A DNA stretch of 64,000 nt. Source: CAJGCS01 sp045589955 (lineage in GTDB: Bacteria; Bacillota_I; Bacilli_A; ML615J-28; CAG-313). Below the pieces are notes generated by a model. It was given only the letters and a program-made list of their open reading frames with translations. It had not been told where the DNA came from and ran no database searches. This document shows positions 18,215-26,423 of this stretch, piece after piece. The position numbers and the translations under genes are program-made. The stretch spans positions 185,416 to 249,415 of the forward strand of contig JAZNQD010000009.1 in NCBI GenBank assembly GCA_045589955.1. Reading direction: 5' to 3'. Numbering within the stretch: position 1 is the stretch's first letter; every line of letters begins with the position of its first letter.

Positions 18215-19732
18215 ATGTTAAAGACTTTTATTTGTGAATATTGCGGAAAAGAATATCAAGCCGATCCAGATTTAGGAGTTTGGCAAAAAGATGATACACA
18301 GAAAAAAAGTCAAATTGGAGTTTCTTGTAAGAGATATTGCTGTTATAAATGCGGTAAAAAAGCTCGCGCAGAGAAAGTTTCAGCTCAATGGCAAAATAAA
18401 TCTATAGATGAAGTAAATGCCGTTGTCAGTAAGCGAAAAAAGGCTGTTAAACCACGTATTTGTAAAGTGTGTGGTAAAGAGTTTATTCCAAATGGTCCAA
18501 CAGGTAATGCAAAAGGCGTATATTTATGTTCAGACGAATGTAGAGAGAAACATTTTCGCTTAATTCCAGATAGCGGTATAAAGAAATGCCAAAATTGTGG
18601 TAAAGAGTATCATTATGAATCTGGTCAAGGTAGTTGGGATAAAGATAATAACCTAGTAAAAGTAAATGGATTAGGACATGAATTTGTAGTTAAAAGTCAT
18701 AGATTCTGTTGCTATGAATGCGGAATTAAATATAAAGAAAGAAAAAGAAAAGTAAGTAATATTGTAAAATACGGTAGGGTTAGCCCATTTCAAGATACCG
18801 ACTTTAGAAAAAACTTTATTGAAAAACAAAAAGAAAATGGTACATTGTTTGTATCTAAAGGCGAACAAGAAATAAAAGATTGGTTAGAATCATTAGGCGT
18901 AAAAACAGAACATTATATAACTGGAAATGGATTAAATGATAAAACACCCCGTATTGAAATTGATATTTATATTCCAGATTTAAAAATAGGCATAGAATAT
19001 AATGGTGTATACTATCATAGTGTAAATGGTATTAAAAAAGATAGAATAAATACAAGATATCATTATAATAAAAGTAAATGGGCACAAGAAAATGGTATTG
19101 AATTAATTCATGTATGGGAAGATCAATGGCTTAATAAAAAAGAATTAGTAAAAAGCATTATAAAAGCTAGACTCAACCTAATTGATAAGAAAGTTAATCG
19201 TATTTATGCCAGAAATTGCGAATTACGTGTATTATCAACTGAAAAATATCGAGAATTTTGTGAGTTGAACCATATTCAAGGCTATAAAAAAGCAAGTATT
19301 AAATTAGGCTTATTCTATAAAGATGAATTAGTACAAATTGCTTCTTTCGGAAAAGTAAATAATAGAGGAAAAGCCGTTACCACTAATAAAAATTATGATT
19401 ATGAATGGGTACGTGGCTGTCCTGCTTCATTAAGTTATGTCGTCGGTGGTACTTCTAAGCTATTTAAATATTTTATTAAGAATTATACGCCTTCTTCTGT
19501 ATTATGTTATGCAGACTGGAATCTTTTTAATGGCAGAGGATATAAAGAATGCGGTTTTGAATTAGCGGGATATACTGGACCAGATAAATTCTATGTAACC
19601 GCAGACCATCATTATATAAGAAAAGGACGAGATCCTTATAACTACAAAGAATTAATGAATCTCGTCCAATCTAATAAACTTTGGCTTTGCTATGGAGCTG
19701 GCTCTATGCGTTTTGTTTGGAATAAAAGCTAA
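18215..19732 (+). CDS. Free-standing homing endonuclease, VSR-like (EDxHD) with zinc motifs
   Basis: The start at 18215 is preceded by AGGAG at 18203, giving 505 residues. Residues 1-170 carry repeated CxxC pairs (CEYCGKEY, CKVCGKEF, CQNCGKEY, CCYECG), likely zinc knuckles for DNA binding. Residues 210-310 hold the nuclease core: SKGEQEIKDWLESLGV, RIEIDIYIPDLKIGIEYNG, YYHS and ELIHVWEDQW, the EDxHD/VSR-like pattern of I-Bth0305I-type homing enzymes. Residues 330-490 form a GNAT-like domain often attached to phage nucleases (NHIQGYKKASIKLGLF, GGTSKLFKYFIKNY). It is the only plus-strand gene in a minus-strand block, as expected of an invading element. Confidence 0.75.
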   Translation: MLKTFICEYCGKEYQADPDLGVWQKDDTQKKSQIGVSCKRYCCYKCGKKARAEKVSAQWQNKSIDEVNAVVSKRKKAVKPRICKVCGKEFIPNGPTGNAKGVYLCSDECREKHFRLIPDSGIKKCQNCGKEYHYESGQGSWDKDNNLVKVNGLGHEFVVKSHRFCCYECGIKYKERKRKVSNIVKYGRVSPFQDTDFRKNFIEKQKENGTLFVSKGEQEIKDWLESLGVKTEHYITGNGLNDKTPRIEIDIYIPDLKIGIEYNGVYYHSVNGIKKDRINTRYHYNKSKWAQENGIELIHVWEDQWLNKKELVKSIIKARLNLIDKKVNRIYARNCELRVLSTEKYREFCELNHIQGYKKASIKLGLFYKDELVQIASFGKVNNRGKAVTTNKNYDYEWVRGCPASLSYVVGGTSKLFKYFIKNYTPSSVLCYADWNLFNGRGYKECGFELAGYTGPDKFYVTADHHYIRKGRDPYNYKELMNLVQSNKLWLCYGAGSMRFVWNKS

Positions 19733-19752
19733 ATGTATATGATATGAAAGTT

Positions 19753-20040
19753 TTATTCCGGTAATTCAACTTTAGTAAATGTTAAAACATCTTCTGTAGT
19801 TCCATTTCCTTGTTGGCCATATTTGTTCCAACCAGCACCATAAAGATTTCCTTTATCAGTTAAATACCATGTAGTATATCGTGAAATCTTAACTTTAGCG
19901 ATAATCTCTCCATCTTCTAAAACTAAAGGAGGTGTTTCACCATACATAGAGTATGTAACTATATTATCACCACCCATTTTTTCGATTGGTGAACGGCCAA
20001 ATGCTATATCGTGTGAAGTTTGTCTAAAAAGAATTGGCAT
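19753..20040 (-). CDS. Miniature RCC1-repeat protein
   Basis: The 95-residue chain starts MPILFRQTSHDIAFGRSPIEKMGG and ends QQGNGTTEDVLTFTKVELPE. These two ends match the two ends of the 434-residue gene next to it (SHDIAFGHSLIEKMGG and LGNGTTTNRLTFTKIELPK), but it has only one RCC1 unit (WYLTDKGNLYGAGWNKYGQQG) instead of a full propeller. It looks like a copy shortened by recombination between repeats. A single blade would not fold as a propeller, so it may be a decaying copy or work as part of a complex. Confidence 0.65.
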   Translation of the reverse strand: MPILFRQTSHDIAFGRSPIEKMGGDNIVTYSMYGETPPLVLEDGEIIAKVKISRYTTWYLTDKGNLYGAGWNKYGQQGNGTTEDVLTFTKVELPE

Positions 20041-20059
20041 ATTTTATTTTTCCTTTATA

Positions 20060-21364
20060 TTATTCTTTTGGAAGTTCGATTTTAGTAAAAGTTAATCTAT
20101 TGGTTGTAGTCCCATTACCGAGTTGACCCTTAGTGTTTCTACCGCATGCGTATAAATTATTATCATTATCTATATAGAAAGTCGTAACAGACGATGCAGC
20201 TATGTATTTTATATTTTCTGCGACTTTGGTAAATGTAGTAATATCTACTTTATTGCCAGTTCCTAATTGACCGTAATTGTTATTTCCATAACTATATAAT
20301 TCATTTTTATTATTTGTATAGAAAACAGTCTCAGTATCCCCACAAGTGAAATCTTTTATATTTTCTGTTACTTGTGTAAATGTAGTCACTTTATTATCGC
20401 TATCTCCACCTGTCATAAATAATATATTATCACTTGTCAAATAAAGAGTTTTAGTATTTACACAAATAAAATCTTTAACATTAGAAGCTCTCTTAGTGAA
20501 TTTCTTGACATTGGTTGTATTACCAGATCCTTGCTGACCATAGTTATTATGGCCGCAACCATAAAGATTATTATCATTATCTAAATACCAAGTAGTGTCA
20601 AGTGAACATTTAATATCTTTTACATTTTCCGCTCTTTTGGTAAACAAAGATGCATCTGTTGTTGATCCTAAGCCTTGTTGACCGTATTCATTTCTACCTG
20701 TTCCATATAGATCATTATTGTTATCTATATACCACGTGGTATAGTCCGAACATGTTACATATTTTACATTCCCGGCTCTTTTAGTAAATTTGGATACATT
20801 ATATTGAGTACCGGTATATCCATTGCCTTGAGCACCGTCACCCGCATTTCCACAACCATATAAATTACCATTGTTATCTATGTACCAAGTTGTTTTTGCA
20901 GAACAAGCAAATAATTTAACATTCTCTGCTCTTTTAGTAAATTCTAATACGGATTTTACTGTATGACCTGCACTTTGTTGTTTACTATCATTCCATCCGC
21001 AACCGTATAATTCACCATCATTTGTTAAATACCACGTTACGGTTGCAGTATAAGTAGCAAAAAATGAACAATCGAAATCTTTGACGTTTTCAGCTCTTTT
21101 TGTAAAAGTATTTACTTGAGTTGTATCTCCACTTCCTTGTTGACCTGTGCTGTTATCTCCACAGCCGTAAAGATTTCCTTTATTAGTTAAATACCAAGAA
21201 TTATTTTCGACACATTTGACTTTTAATATGTATTCTCCATCTTCTAATACAACGGGTATATTTTCTCCATACATACTATAAGTGATTGCATTTCCGCCCA
21301 TTTTTTCAATGAGTGAATGACCAAAAGCGATGTCGTGAGAGGCATTATTAAAAATTATTGGCAT
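20060..21364 (-). CDS. RCC1-repeat beta-propeller protein
   Basis: The 434-residue protein consists of a conserved 45-residue head and about eight RCC1-type units with the pattern TWYxDNxNxLYGCGxNxYGQQGxGxTT and FTKRAxNVKD. RCC1 repeats fold into a propeller and usually bind other proteins. There is no signal peptide. It sits between thymidine kinase and the tail genes and is preceded by a GTTCTA signal 45 bases upstream, so late expression is likely; a virion or host-binding role is possible but unproven. Confidence 0.75.
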   Translation of the reverse strand: MPIIFNNASHDIAFGHSLIEKMGGNAITYSMYGENIPVVLEDGEYILKVKCVENNSWYLTNKGNLYGCGDNSTGQQGSGDTTQVNTFTKRAENVKDFDCSFFATYTATVTWYLTNDGELYGCGWNDSKQQSAGHTVKSVLEFTKRAENVKLFACSAKTTWYIDNNGNLYGCGNAGDGAQGNGYTGTQYNVSKFTKRAGNVKYVTCSDYTTWYIDNNNDLYGTGRNEYGQQGLGSTTDASLFTKRAENVKDIKCSLDTTWYLDNDNNLYGCGHNNYGQQGSGNTTNVKKFTKRASNVKDFICVNTKTLYLTSDNILFMTGGDSDNKVTTFTQVTENIKDFTCGDTETVFYTNNKNELYSYGNNNYGQLGTGNKVDITTFTKVAENIKYIAASSVTTFYIDNDNNLYACGRNTKGQLGNGTTTNRLTFTKIELPKE

Positions 21365-21407
21365 TACTAAAAAATACTCCAGATAATGATGTATATAACT
21401 GTTATTT

Positions 21408-21413
21408 TAGAAC
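21408..21413 (-). promoter_or_regulatory. GTTCTA promoter-like element before the RCC1 gene
   Basis: Minus-strand GGTTCTAAAATAACAGTTA lies 45 bases before the RCC1 gene start, inside the gap after thymidine kinase. Confidence 0.38.
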
Positions 21414-21417
21414 CTGG

Positions 21418-22002
21418 TTAACGTCCTTTACGAGCATTATTCCAACATGACCTACATACGGATTTATATGTTACATCATCTTTTTCTATAGCAACGGCCT
21501 TACCTGAGTTATCTAACTGACCATTAATGTATCTTAAATGCATGGACGCTTTGTTTTGACAGTTTGGGGTTTCACATATTGTTTCTAGTTCTTTAATTTC
21601 ATCTGCTAATACTAATAAATCGGCTGCGCCTTTAAATAAATTACCGTTAACATCTGTTTTTAAACCGTATGCAATGATATCTATTTTTTGTTTTTCTACG
21701 ATATCTGTTAAAAATAATGCATCATCACGACTAATAAATTGTGCTTCATCAACTAAAATTATACCGTAGTCTAATTTCCAAATTTCATCTTTAATACTTT
21801 CAAAATAGTATGCTGGAATAGGATCTTTTATTAGGCGAGAAGAAGTAGTACCCCAACCAGACTGTTTTCCTTCTCTATCATCTATTTTTGGTTTTATAAC
21901 AACAGGATTTAAACCTTTTCGTTTATAAATATCATATGTTTTGATAAGTTCTGTTGTTTTACCTGCTCCCATGACGCCATAATAAAATTTAAGTTTAGCC
22001 AT
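21418..22002 (-). CDS. tdk: Thymidine kinase
   Basis: This 194-residue enzyme phosphorylates thymidine (and deoxyuridine) to the monophosphate. It has Walker A GVMGAGKT at residues 9-16, the lasso-type region, the conserved VDEAQF motif near residue 90, YGLKTDVNG, and a zinc site made of CETPNC and CRSC near the C-terminus. The length fits type II thymidine kinases. The start ATG immediately follows the stop of a tiny membrane-peptide frame. It feeds dTMP into the nucleotide pathways encoded elsewhere in the window. Confidence 0.93.
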   Translation of the reverse strand: MAKLKFYYGVMGAGKTTELIKTYDIYKRKGLNPVVIKPKIDDREGKQSGWGTTSSRLIKDPIPAYYFESIKDEIWKLDYGIILVDEAQFISRDDALFLTDIVEKQKIDIIAYGLKTDVNGNLFKGAADLLVLADEIKELETICETPNCQNKASMHLRYINGQLDNSGKAVAIEKDDVTYKSVCRSCWNNARKGR

Positions 22003-22098
22003 TTATCCCTCTTTTATTAACCAAATGAAAAGTATGCATAATTCAATAAAAAGAGTTAAGGAAAATATACCTAATAGCAGAAATATCTTCCTTAACAT
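22003..22098 (-). CDS. 31-residue membrane peptide upstream of tdk
   Basis: The frame starts with ATG at 22098, with AGGA 7 bases before it, and reads MLRKIFLLLGIFSLTLFIEL then CILFIWLIKEG. Its TAA stop at 22005-22003 directly abuts the thymidine kinase ATG. One transmembrane helix fills almost the whole peptide. An ATTCTA element (22134-22139) lies 36 bases upstream. It could be a small regulator or holin-like peptide, or simply a leader coupling translation to tdk. Confidence 0.45.
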   Translation of the reverse strand: MLRKIFLLLGIFSLTLFIELCILFIWLIKEG

Positions 22099-22127
22099 CT
22101 TAATATCCTTATTTTTGTTATATTACT

Positions 22128-22796
22128 TTATAATAGAATACAAAATCCAAAAAGAAAACCATATTCAATTTCAGTTAATTTATTTGCTCTATCTATCCAA
22201 GGTAATTCCATCCATTTAAATTTATATTTTTCATAAAATCTTAAATTTAATTCATACATTGGAGCTGACATTAAGCCAATAAATATCCAAATCCAACTTT
22301 GTAAGCAAATAGCAGGGACAGTCATACATAAAGTATATCTAATCATGTGATATATCATGTCATAAGTATAACCGTATCTTCTTCCCGACCATTTTTGAAG
22401 TAACCAAGCAAAGAAGGAGTAGTTTTCTTTTAAATACAGTAATAAATCCCAAATTTTATCTAATGGCCATTTGAACCATCTGTCGTAACGTGATACATCA
22501 GGATTTACAGTTCTTCCCATATCAGCAAAGGTGCCACCATGACCCCTTGACCAAAATTGGAATTGTATCCATGCAGTGATTAAAGAGGCGAAAATAATAT
22601 TAACAAGTAGAGACTGCATTGGATAAAGTATTGCAACTTTATAATAAATTACTGGTAATAAAGCCAAAAGCATGACTGTTGTTTGTAAACTTCTATTACC
22701 GAGTACTTTATATGTTTCGTCAGGGAATAATCCGCCAAACCAGCGTCTTAAAAATCCCCATAATGCTCCGTTTAATAAGCAACCAATAAAAGACAT
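22128..22796 (-). CDS. Multi-pass membrane protein, unknown function
   Basis: This 222-residue protein has several hydrophobic helices (TTVMLLALLPVIYYKVAIL, LLVNIIFASLITAWIQF, YTLCMTVPAICLQSWIWIFI and a C-terminal FLFGFCILL) and many Trp and aromatic residues near the ends of helices. It starts 26 bases after the stop of the candidate lysin gene. That neighbourhood raises a holin role, but four segments and an aromatic-rich soluble part are unlike common holins. No family was recognised. Confidence 0.55.
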   Translation of the reverse strand: MSFIGCLLNGALWGFLRRWFGGLFPDETYKVLGNRSLQTTVMLLALLPVIYYKVAILYPMQSLLVNIIFASLITAWIQFQFWSRGHGGTFADMGRTVNPDVSRYDRWFKWPLDKIWDLLLYLKENYSFFAWLLQKWSGRRYGYTYDMIYHMIRYTLCMTVPAICLQSWIWIFIGLMSAPMYELNLRFYEKYKFKWMELPWIDRANKLTEIEYGFLFGFCILL

Positions 22797-22821
22797 TTTT
22801 TATATTCCCTTACGTTTAATG

Positions 22822-23604
22822 TTATACAAGTTCTTTAATTTTTCGTATTAAAGATGCCAGATTAGTTTCCTTTTTTAATACTATTTTAGAAGTACCAGAA
22901 TTCAAATATTTACATAAATCAGAGTATTCAGCTTCATATCTTGATTTATATCTTGGAAATCTGTTCGTACGGTACTCATAAAGTCTTTTTAAGAACATTT
23001 CTTTAGTTGTAGGTTTATATATTTCTACTACATTTCTAATCATTCCAAACGCTCCACCTGAACCATGCTGAACAACAGATGATTTAATTGCTGCTTGTAT
23101 AGCATTATCTGTTGAACCCCATGTAGTAACTAAGTCTAAATTAGGATTTTTTGATTCATCTAAGCGTTCGTATACCGGAATAATTTGTTTGTGTAATAAA
23201 AAGTTATCATACAATCTTTGAAAGGCTTTTTCTGCAGCAAGTTTCTTCCAAGTGAGAATAAAATTTTGTGAGCCAATATAAGCAGCTTTTTGACCGCCGG
23301 CTTTTTCTAAAATTTTATAATATTTTGGAGAAGTTTCTTGTGCATACCTTAAAAAGAAATCAAATGTAGATGGCTTACCTTTTCGTCTTTCCGTAGATAT
23401 TTGCCATTTACCATACGAATATCCGCCATAACTATCTTTACCTATAGCCTGATATCCTTTACCACCGTGTTCATATTTTGCTGTGATTTCATGATCATTA
23501 TGCAAAGCAACACGATTAGTTTTTGCCTCGATTGGTTGTGCGAATAATAAAACGAGACTTATTACTCCCGCACTTAATCGTGACATTTTGTTTTTATATA
23601 TCAT
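22822..23604 (-). CDS. Exported cell-wall hydrolase candidate (GH46/chitosanase-like lysin)
   Basis: I chose ATG 23604, which has AGGAAG 8 bases upstream and gives MIYKNKMSRLSAGVISLVLL ending in QPIEA, a classic signal peptide; the frame could also start at 23670. The mature part has KYEHGGKGYQAIG then YGGYSYGKWQIS, close to the FESGGxGxG...GGxSYGxxQLSS signature of chitosanase-fold muramidases such as VgrG3. Glu in the first motif would be the acid. It sits two genes before thymidine kinase with a GTTCTA signal 74 bases upstream, fitting a late lysis enzyme. Confidence 0.5.
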   Translation of the reverse strand: MIYKNKMSRLSAGVISLVLLFAQPIEAKTNRVALHNDHEITAKYEHGGKGYQAIGKDSYGGYSYGKWQISTERRKGKPSTFDFFLRYAQETSPKYYKILEKAGGQKAAYIGSQNFILTWKKLAAEKAFQRLYDNFLLHKQIIPVYERLDESKNPNLDLVTTWGSTDNAIQAAIKSSVVQHGSGGAFGMIRNVVEIYKPTTKEMFLKRLYEYRTNRFPRYKSRYEAEYSDLCKYLNSGTSKIVLKKETNLASLIRKIKELV

Positions 23605-23676
23605 ATTTATCTTCCTAGTTTCTTCCGCCTCTTTTAATGCTTTCAAAACTATTATTCTAAATTTTGACATAATCTA

Positions 23677-23682
23677 TAGAAC
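23677..23682 (-). promoter_or_regulatory. GTTCTA promoter-like element before the lysin gene
   Basis: Minus-strand GGTTCTATAGATTATG lies 74 bases before the chosen start codon but only 8 bases before the alternative upstream ATG at 23670. If the element is a promoter, this spacing supports the later start. Confidence 0.4.
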
Positions 23683-23779
23683 CTAGGAAGGCATCTTTTT
23701 TCGAAAATTAATCTTCCAAATAGTATATTCTTTAAAATATTTATTTTCAAATCAAATACTTATGTAATTACTAATTTAT

Positions 23780-25141
23780 TTATAAGGAGATGAGATTTTC
23801 GCCTTTTTCTAAAAAATCTAAATATGAAATGGCTGTTTTTTGTGCAGCATTGGAATATTGATATAATGGAGTTTGTTGATAAGCTAATTGTGCGTTATAT
23901 ATAGCTCCCACTAAAGCATCTGCCATATCTTTTAATTCAGTTGTACGTGTTACCTTGTTTTTATCTAATACCAATGCTTCCAATTCTTTTTTAAGCTTAG
24001 GACAAATTCCAACTTTTACGTGTCCTAATTCAATTAAGCTAGAAGCATTAGTATACGGCTCTAATTTAGTATCAACAGACAATTTTTCAACTTTAGTAAA
24101 ACAATTAGATGCTTCAAAAGTCTGTAACATAATTAAACTATTCCATTGGTCAGCCGAAATTGTATGAATTGGAATATTTTTTTCTACTACTAAATCAATA
24201 CATAGATTTTGAATAGCACGTACATCTATTTTATTTTTTGCATTAATAGCTAAAAGTAAATCTATTATATAAACAGTCTCTTTTTCATGTGTTGTTTCGT
24301 TTATTTGCCATTCTTTGTGTAAAATACATAATGCTGCATCACATTGACCATTTGAACCACCTCCAGCTAAATCAATATGACAAAATCTTTCTGCTTTAGG
24401 TGCTCTTTTGAATTGCCATTTACCATTTAAATTCTGTTCAAAGATATCTTTAGGAAGACACTCTAATAAATTAACATTATCGTGTATATTAGCGTCCAAA
24501 TATAATTCAGAAGTTAAAGTAGGATCTTCTAATCGAGTTGTATCTCTAAATACAGCATTATTATCACTAGTTGTCATACCAGCAATATCTTGAATCGATT
24601 GGTCTAATTGCAATTCAAATTTACTTTTATATATCGTAGGTACTTGAATTAACTCACAACCAGTAGGAGGATTATAATTACCTTCTTCAATAGCTTTTAA
24701 TTCACCGGGGTCAGTTATTATTTTACTCGGAATACTACCATTACCTACCATCACAGGAAATGTTGAACCATCACCCACGAAGTTAGGATCGGGTTTTACT
24801 TCCCAAAGCATAGGTTTTAACATAAGAATGCTAGGATCATCCATTGGTAAATGTCTAATGTATTCACCCATGGCACTATTCGTAGTACGGGCAGACGATA
24901 CAACCGATTGAAATACTAAATCTGAGCCTTGGAAACGTGAACTAAATCTGTTGTCTAATGTGTTTAACAGTGAGATTGCTTCTTCTACTCCCTTTTCATT
25001 GATCTCATCACAGTTATGGGCATAAAGGGCTTGACCATTATCTAAGGCTATCATAAAATTATGATCTTCACCTTCTACTTTTAAATCATATACTGGAGTA
25101 GGCTCATTTAATACTATTTTTTCTATTTTTTTAATCTTCAT
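23780..25141 (-). CDS. Terminase large subunit, C-terminal part, preceded by intein C-half
   Basis: I chose ATG 25141, because GGGAGGAAG lies at 25157-25149 just upstream; a longer frame from TTG 25159 has no such site. Residues 1-43 are the C-terminal splicing part of an intein (PTPVYDLKVEG ... HNFMIALDNGQALYAHN), ending in His-Asn followed by Cys44. The 410 residues after it continue the terminase: DEINEKG completes Walker B, then coupling motif SARTTNS and the RNase H-like nuclease (HIDLAGGGSNGQCDAAL, ISADQWNSL, KDMADALVGAI). Splicing with the 25131-27200 product would restore one 669-residue packaging motor. Confidence 0.85.
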   Translation of the reverse strand: MKIKKIEKIVLNEPTPVYDLKVEGEDHNFMIALDNGQALYAHNCDEINEKGVEEAISLLNTLDNRFSSRFQGSDLVFQSVVSSARTTNSAMGEYIRHLPMDDPSILMLKPMLWEVKPDPNFVGDGSTFPVMVGNGSIPSKIITDPGELKAIEEGNYNPPTGCELIQVPTIYKSKFELQLDQSIQDIAGMTTSDNNAVFRDTTRLEDPTLTSELYLDANIHDNVNLLECLPKDIFEQNLNGKWQFKRAPKAERFCHIDLAGGGSNGQCDAALCILHKEWQINETTHEKETVYIIDLLLAINAKNKIDVRAIQNLCIDLVVEKNIPIHTISADQWNSLIMLQTFEASNCFTKVEKLSVDTKLEPYTNASSLIELGHVKVGICPKLKKELEALVLDKNKVTRTTELKDMADALVGAIYNAQLAYQQTPLYQYSNAAQKTAISYLDFLEKGENLISL

Positions 25142-26423
25142 AAATAAACTTCCTCCCAAATCGTTCCTCTATATAAGATAAAAAAGCTTCTATGCCTCCA
25201 ACTTTATTTATAATGGTTTTCCAAATTGGTTCGGTATTTGCCAAACGTGAGCCAGTTGACCGATGTGAGTTAAAAATACTTTCGTTAATTATTATTCCAT
25301 CTATTCTTTTCAATACATTCCAAGCTCTACCCATAGATTTTGCTAGGTTTGCTTCTTGTTTTTCTTTTTCTGTTTTTTTACTCCAACATAAAGCTTGACT
25401 TTTAGCTAATTTTAGACGACTTTCTTTTGAAGAAACTTTTGGAAACAAATGATTTAGTTCAGCAGTTCTTTTTCTGTGTTTTTCGGATTTATTATAAGCA
25501 ATAATCTTTTTTCTAGCTATTTCTATACGTTCTGGAGTAGATGCCGCCTGCTTTTTTCGTTTTCGTACTTCCGCTTTATGTATTTCATTTACTAGCCAAA
25601 CATAATATAAATTTTTTGCATCAGATAACCAATCAAGAGTCATTAAAATTTTCTGTTGAGATTGCTTTAACTTTGTTTCACTAATTTTTTTACTTTTTCT
25701 TAAAATAATTTCAGCTGGAAGAAAAGGAGCTCCTTCTCCACCATCACTCAAATTTGCTAAAATACCCGATCCAGTGCTTCTTTTCCCATATTGTTGTATT
25801 AATTGCTTTTCTAGGGTATATGCTTCGTTTAAAGTTAGAGCTGTTTTTACAATTTTTATATCTGGTGTAAAATTTCTAGATAGTATATCTCTAATAATAC
25901 TTTTTTTGAGAATATTTGGGTCTTGTCGTAAGGCTTTGGCAGTAAAATGTGTTGCTGCACGGCTATATTGTGTATTAAATATAGGTGAAATTGTATTGGA
26001 ATGTGAACTTACCCCAACATAAAAAGGTAAGTTAAAGTTTTTTGAGTCAGGTCTATTATCAATTAACTCATATACATAGGCTTGGTTTTCAGATGCAATT
26101 TCATCGTCTTCTGTTAAATACTGCGCTTGTTTATATGCTACACCATTTTCATATATAATATAGGGATCATCTAGCTTAGGATTACTAATAACAAAAGGAT
26201 GATCTGGTGTACATGTAATGTATTTATTATCTTCATAATAAATTTTGATTAATTCTGTTACTTTTCGTGTTTCTTGAACATCTAGAATCTTTACTTCTTT
26301 TTTTATTCCATTTCTATCAACACTGTATGTTTTAAAATTAATTCCATTTTTAAATTGACGTAATAGACTCGCAAATGTAATTATTCCATGATTTGTATAA
26401 ACTTTTGTATCACCAGTAAAACA
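25013..26423 (-). mobile_element. Split intein with embedded GIY-YIG homing endonuclease in the terminase gene
   Basis: The N-half starts at Cys codon 26423-26421 (CFTGDTKV) and includes block B TPDHPF; the C-half ends with His-Asn at 25018-25013. Between the two halves the reading frame is broken: the first frame ends after the nuclease at 25131, and the second starts at 25141 with its own strong ribosome site. The insertion point is inside Walker B, between VVNSF and CDE. This is a natural split-intein arrangement, with the nuclease fused to the N-half. Confidence 0.85.

Noticed and set aside
20100..21330. Repeated DNA units that could look like a tandem or CRISPR-type array
   Set aside because: The repeats are imperfect, about 50 codons long and in frame, and encode RCC1 units. 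There are no unique spacers.
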